Shown here: in pieces, positions 60,892 through 64,000 of the stretch | How positions within the stretch are numbered: the first letter of the stretch is position 1 | How the letters are laid out: the number at the start of each line of letters is the position of its first letter | Assembly (NCBI GenBank): GCA_965242795.1 | Contig: OZ251505.1 | Location: 1,798,001-1,862,000, forward strand | Source of the DNA: Bin18 sp965242795 | Lineage (GTDB): Bacteria > Desulfobacterota > Binatia > Bin18 | Length of the DNA stretch: 64,000 nucleotides | Direction: 5' to 3' | Notes under the pieces: model-generated | The model's database searches: none | What the model was told of the DNA's origin: nothing | Seen by the model: only the letters and a program-made list of their open reading frames with translations | Translations under genes and position numbers: made by a program

Positions 60892-61731
60892 ATGAAACTG
60901 CCGTTTACCAAGATGCACGGGACCGCCAACGACTACATCTACGTCAACGCCTTCGACGTCCGACTCCCCGACCCGGGCGCGGTTGCGCGGAAGCTGAGCG
61001 ACCGGCGGACGGGCGTAGGCGGCGACGGGCTGATTCTGATTTGCCCGTCCGAACACGCGCACGCCCGCATGGAAATGTACAACGCCGACGGAAGTCGGGG
61101 CGACATGTGCGGCAACGGGATCCGCTGCGTCGGGAAATACCTGTACGATCACGGCTTGGCGACCGACAACCCGCTCACGGTCGAGACCGACGCCGGGCGC
61201 AAGCAACTTTTTCTGCGCATCGAGGAAGGAAGCGTCACCCGAGTGCAGGTCGATATGGGCGAGCCGATTCTGGACGGCCCGCGTATTCCGGTCGCTGCCG
61301 CGGGCCGCGTGGTGGATGCGCCGCTCACGGTGGCCGGCCGGACGTATCGAGTGACCTGCGTATCGATGGGCAACCCGCACTGCGTGACGTTCGTCGATGA
61401 CGTGGAGACCCTGGACCTGCCGACCATCGGCCCGCAGTTCGAGACGCACGACTTCTTTCCCAAACGGGTGAATACCGAATTCATCCGCGTCGCGAGTCCG
61501 ACCGAGTTGGACATGCGCGTCTGGGAACGCGGCTCGGGCGAAACCTGGGCGTGCGGCACGGGCGCCTGCGCCGCGGCCGTGGCCGCGGTCCTGAACCACG
61601 TCGCGGAGCGGCGGGTCACGGTGCACCTGCGGGGCGGCGATCTGGAAATCGAATGGCGCGCCGAGGACAATCGCGTCTCTATGACGGGCGGCGCGCACGA
61701 AGTCTTCGAGGGAACCGTGGACGTCGCGTAG
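60892..61731 (+). CDS. dapF: Diaminopimelate epimerase
   Basis: A 279-residue cofactor-independent epimerase that interconverts LL- and meso-diaminopimelate. The two catalytic cysteines are Cys73 in DMCGNGIRCVG and a second in SGETWACGTGACA. Other features are FTKMHGTANDYIYVN and RRTGVGGDGLI. GGAGGGAATCC precedes the ATG, so the longer frame from 60787 is rejected. meso-Diaminopimelate feeds both lysine and peptidoglycan. LysA, often upstream, is absent. dapA follows after 38 bases. Confidence 0.95.
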   Translation: MKLPFTKMHGTANDYIYVNAFDVRLPDPGAVARKLSDRRTGVGGDGLILICPSEHAHARMEMYNADGSRGDMCGNGIRCVGKYLYDHGLATDNPLTVETDAGRKQLFLRIEEGSVTRVQVDMGEPILDGPRIPVAAAGRVVDAPLTVAGRTYRVTCVSMGNPHCVTFVDDVETLDLPTIGPQFETHDFFPKRVNTEFIRVASPTELDMRVWERGSGETWACGTGACAAAVAAVLNHVAERRVTVHLRGGDLEIEWRAEDNRVSMTGGAHEVFEGTVDVA

Positions 61732-61769
61732 GCCGGCGGCGTCACGCGTACAGGCAACGGGAGGACCCC

Positions 61770-62645
61770 ATGTTTTCAGGATCGTTGGTGGCGTTGGTGA
61801 CGCCCTTCAAGAACAACACCGTTGACGAGACACGCTTGGCCGACCTCGTCGAATGGCACGTCGAGAGTGGCACGCACGGGATCGTGCCGTGCGGCACCAC
61901 GGGCGAATCGGCCACGCTGTCGCACGAGGAACACGCGCGCGTCATCAGACTGGTCGTCGAAGTGGCCGACAAGCGCGTGCCGGTCGTCGCCGGCACCGGT
62001 TCGAACTCGACCGCCGAGGCGATCCGCCTGACTTGCGAAGCACAACAGGTCGGTGCGGACGGCGCGCTGATGATCTCGCCCTACTACAACCGCCCGCCCC
62101 AACAGGGCATCTACGAACATTACAAGGCGGTCGCCGAGGCGGCCGTTGGCTTTCCGATCGTCTTCTACAACATCCCCAGCCGAACCGGCTCGAACATCCT
62201 GCCCGAGACCATGGCCCGGCTGGCCGAGATCGACAACATCGTCGGCGTCAAGGAGGCGACCGGCTCGGTCGATCAGGTCATCGACATCCGGCTGGCGTGC
62301 GGCGACAAGCTGGCCGTCCTGTCCGGCGAAGACACCCTGACGTTCTCCATGATGTCGCTGGGCGGCGCCGGCGTCATCAGCACCGCGGCCAACGTGGCGC
62401 CGCGCGCTATGGCCGACCTGGCCAACGCCGGGCTGAACAGGGACTGGGACACGGCCGCGGCTCTGCAACTCGAGCTGGTCCCCCTCATCCGAGCGTTGTT
62501 CATCGAGACCAATCCGATCCCGTCCAAGACCGCGCTGGGGCTGATGGGCAAGTGCGAACCCGAATTGCGGCAGCCGCTGTCGCCCATGGCCGAGACCAAC
62601 AAGGAAAAACTCGCGTCCGTCCTGAAGCAGTACGAGTTGCTCTAG
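61770..62645 (+). CDS. dapA: 4-Hydroxy-tetrahydrodipicolinate synthase
   Basis: A 291-residue TIM-barrel aldolase that condenses pyruvate with aspartate semialdehyde. All catalytic residues sit at the canonical positions: Thr44 in PCGTTGESATL, Tyr133 in IVFYNIPSRTG and Schiff-base Lys161 in VGVKEATGS. YYNRPPQQG at 105-113 provides the Tyr that completes the triad from the neighbouring subunit. GGGAGGACCCC precedes the ATG at 61770. It is the second gene of dapF-dapA-dapB. Confidence 0.97.
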   Translation: MFSGSLVALVTPFKNNTVDETRLADLVEWHVESGTHGIVPCGTTGESATLSHEEHARVIRLVVEVADKRVPVVAGTGSNSTAEAIRLTCEAQQVGADGALMISPYYNRPPQQGIYEHYKAVAEAAVGFPIVFYNIPSRTGSNILPETMARLAEIDNIVGVKEATGSVDQVIDIRLACGDKLAVLSGEDTLTFSMMSLGGAGVISTAANVAPRAMADLANAGLNRDWDTAAALQLELVPLIRALFIETNPIPSKTALGLMGKCEPELRQPLSPMAETNKEKLASVLKQYELL

Positions 62646-62730
62646 CGGCGCAGGTTCGGAAACCGGCCTACGTATGTGCCCGCGGGCCCGATTCGACGTC
62701 GGGCGCGGCGCGCGGAAGACGGGAGGGAAA

Positions 62731-63534
62731 ATGACGACGAACATCGTGGTGTGCGGCGCCGCGGGCCGCATGGGCAAGATGCTCGTGCGCCTGATTCACG
62801 AACACCCCGACGCGCGGCTCGTCGGCGCGATCGAGGCCGCGGACCATCCCGCCTTGGGCAAAGACGCTGGCGAAGAGGCCGGCCTCGGGCCTGTCGGCGT
62901 CCTGCTATCCGGCGACTACGCCGCGGTTGCGCAACCGGACACGACAACGCTGGATTTCACGTTGGCCGACGCCGCCATGTCGCATTTGCGGACCGCGGTC
63001 GCACAGGGCGCCGGCATCGCCGTAGGCACGACCGGCCTCAGCGCGGAGCAGCGTGCTGAAGCCGAACGGATCGCGCCCCGGAGTCGGGTGTTGATCGCGC
63101 CGAACATGAGCGTCGGGGTCAACGTGCTGATGAAGGTCGTGGCGGACGCAGCGCGCATCCTGCGGGACGACTTCGACCCCGAGGTGGTCGAGATGCACCA
63201 CCGCTTCAAGATCGACGCCCCGAGCGGCACCGCGCTGGCGCTGGGCCGCATCATCGCCGAGGCGCAGGGCAAGGATTTCGACCGCAGCGCCAAGTTCGCC
63301 CGGCAGGGCATTACCGGCCCGCGCGGCGATGACGAGATCGGCATGATGACGTTGCGGGGCGGCGACACGGTCGGCGAACACACCGTCCATTTCGCCGGCT
63401 TCGGCGAGCGGCTGGAATTCACCCACCGCGCGCTGAACCGCGAGTGTCTCGCCCGCGGGGCCGTCCGCGCCGCGCTGTGGCTGGCCGACCAACCCAACGG
63501 CCTCTACTCGATGCAGGACGTGTTGGGACTGTAG
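62731..63534 (+). CDS. dapB: 4-Hydroxy-tetrahydrodipicolinate reductase
   Basis: A 267-residue NAD(P)H-dependent reductase. The dinucleotide loop is VVCGAAGRMGKMLVRL (residues 6-21). VEMHHRFKIDAPSGTALALG contains the conserved His pair and Lys, and AVGTTGLSAEQ and LIAPNMSVGVNVL are also typical. The protein ends NGLYSMQDVLGL, as in many DapB. GGGAGGG precedes the ATG at 62731. dapL or another branch gene does not follow: the next DNA is a toxin-antitoxin remnant. Confidence 0.96.
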   Translation: MTTNIVVCGAAGRMGKMLVRLIHEHPDARLVGAIEAADHPALGKDAGEEAGLGPVGVLLSGDYAAVAQPDTTTLDFTLADAAMSHLRTAVAQGAGIAVGTTGLSAEQRAEAERIAPRSRVLIAPNMSVGVNVLMKVVADAARILRDDFDPEVVEMHHRFKIDAPSGTALALGRIIAEAQGKDFDRSAKFARQGITGPRGDDEIGMMTLRGGDTVGEHTVHFAGFGERLEFTHRALNRECLARGAVRAALWLADQPNGLYSMQDVLGL

Positions 63535-63595
63535 CCATGCCCCGTATCGTACGTTCCTCATTCGGTTCTGATAGCCGTGTTGGCGGACAGTGGGG

Positions 63596-63736
63596 ATGAT
63601 AGGAGCCGTCATTGTGGTCGTCATCCACACTTGGCCCGAATCAGTCTTGGAAAACGGAGAGGAAATCGGCAGAATCATCAGCGCCCGAAAGGCAACGGCG
63701 CGCGAAAGAAAAGCTTATGAAGAAGGGTCCGCCTAA
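63596..63736 (+). pseudogene. 5'-truncated BrnT toxin remnant
   Basis: The frame ending at TAA 63734-63736 reads VIVVVIHTWPE, then GRIISARKATARERKAYEEG, the C-terminal half of BrnT-family ribonuclease toxins (VVHT and RIISARKATxRERxxYEE are the hallmarks). Only about 46 residues from an ATG at 63596 are open, against about 90 for an intact BrnT, and dapB ends 61 bases before, so the N-terminal half with the first catalytic residues is missing. It overlaps the brnA start by 20 bases, as in intact brnTA modules. Confidence 0.72.
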
Positions 63737-64000
63737 GACGAAGATGCTGAGTCGAGATCAAGCAGCGGAACTCGGGAAACTCGCGGCACTCCCCGACGCC
63801 CGGATCGACACCAAGGACATCCCCGAGATCGTCGACTGGTCCGATGCCAAGCGGGGGATGTTTCATCGGCCGACCAAGCAACGGATTACCTTGCGGCTGG
63901 ATGCCGACGTGTTGACATGGTTCAGGGAACGCGCCTCCGGCGGTCGTGGCTATCAAACCCGGATCAATCATGCACTGCGCGAATACGTTCAGCAACATTC
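63717..64000 (+). CDS. brnA: BrnA antitoxin, runs off the window
   Basis: The first 94 residues of a BrnA-type antitoxin. The family pattern is clear: RIDTKDIPEIVDWSDAKRG, FHRPTKQRITLRLDADVLTW and GYQTRINHALREYV. The C-terminal region is a ribbon-helix-helix type DNA-binding module. In intact systems BrnA neutralises the BrnT RNase and represses its own operon. Here the upstream toxin is truncated, so this antitoxin may be an orphan. The start ATG lies inside the end of the toxin frame. The last codons are beyond position 64000. Confidence 0.85.
   Translation, partial: MKKGPPKTKMLSRDQAAELGKLAALPDARIDTKDIPEIVDWSDAKRGMFHRPTKQRITLRLDADVLTWFRERASGGRGYQTRINHALREYVQQH

Overview
The window is high-GC DNA from a Gram-negative bacterium: it has a MltA-type murein transglycosylase, a lipoprotein signal, and phosphatidylcholine, phosphatidylserine and phosphatidylethanolamine synthesis genes. 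Gene order is closest to Desulfobacterota/Geobacter-like genomes (ilvN-ilvC-psd-pssA-leuA...leuB; argB-argD-argF-argG-argH-lipoprotein-dapF-dapA-dapB; glnB-glnA with a sigma-54 promoter). Several blocks lack expected partners (no ilvB, leuCD or lysA), the valyl-tRNA synthetase carries large insertions, and a Firmicute-type HemQ is present. A deep or uncultivated lineage near Desulfobacterota, Binatota or Tectomicrobia would fit, but the sequence alone does not settle it.

Layout. 1-16.7 kb is mixed accessory metabolism: FmdB-like zinc ribbon, TPR protein, phosphatidylcholine synthase, VOC protein, MltA plus a class V aminotransferase, GNAT, MetE-like methyltransferase, TetR, cupin, Uma2 nuclease, Fe-S protein, TruA, amidohydrolase, and CYTH and CHAD proteins. 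16.9-24.4 kb is housekeeping: tRNA-Leu, valS, birA, coaX and an EF-G-like GTPase. 24.5-31.2 kb holds branched-chain amino acid and phospholipid synthesis, with a previously unmarked leucine leader peptide and attenuator before leuA. 31.3-40 kb is a defence island: a frameshifted type IIG restriction-modification gene and a 1508-residue Avs-like STAND NTPase with a QxK nuclease-like N-terminus. 40.5-53.8 kb has NUDIX, CoA-binding, LMW phosphatase, SDR, glnA/glnB, plsY, tRNA-Pro, RlmD-type methyltransferase, Rieske/DUF2231/CDGSH proteins, ThiO, HemQ and a retropepsin-like/DUF5678 pair. 54.1-63.5 kb is arginine and lysine/diaminopimelate synthesis. The end carries a truncated BrnT toxin and its BrnA antitoxin, which runs off the window.

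Intergenic DNA is unusual. At least four dispersed repeat families recur in most gaps: A, GTAGGGGCA...TGCCCCTAC palindromes; B, GTTCGTTGAGCCTGTCGAAA units; C, ATTCCGGC-TTTC-GCCGGAAT units; D, CCCTCTCCC/GGGAGAGGG hairpins. They account for most of the non-coding DNA. Long antisense open frames over the GC-rich genes are shadows and were left out.
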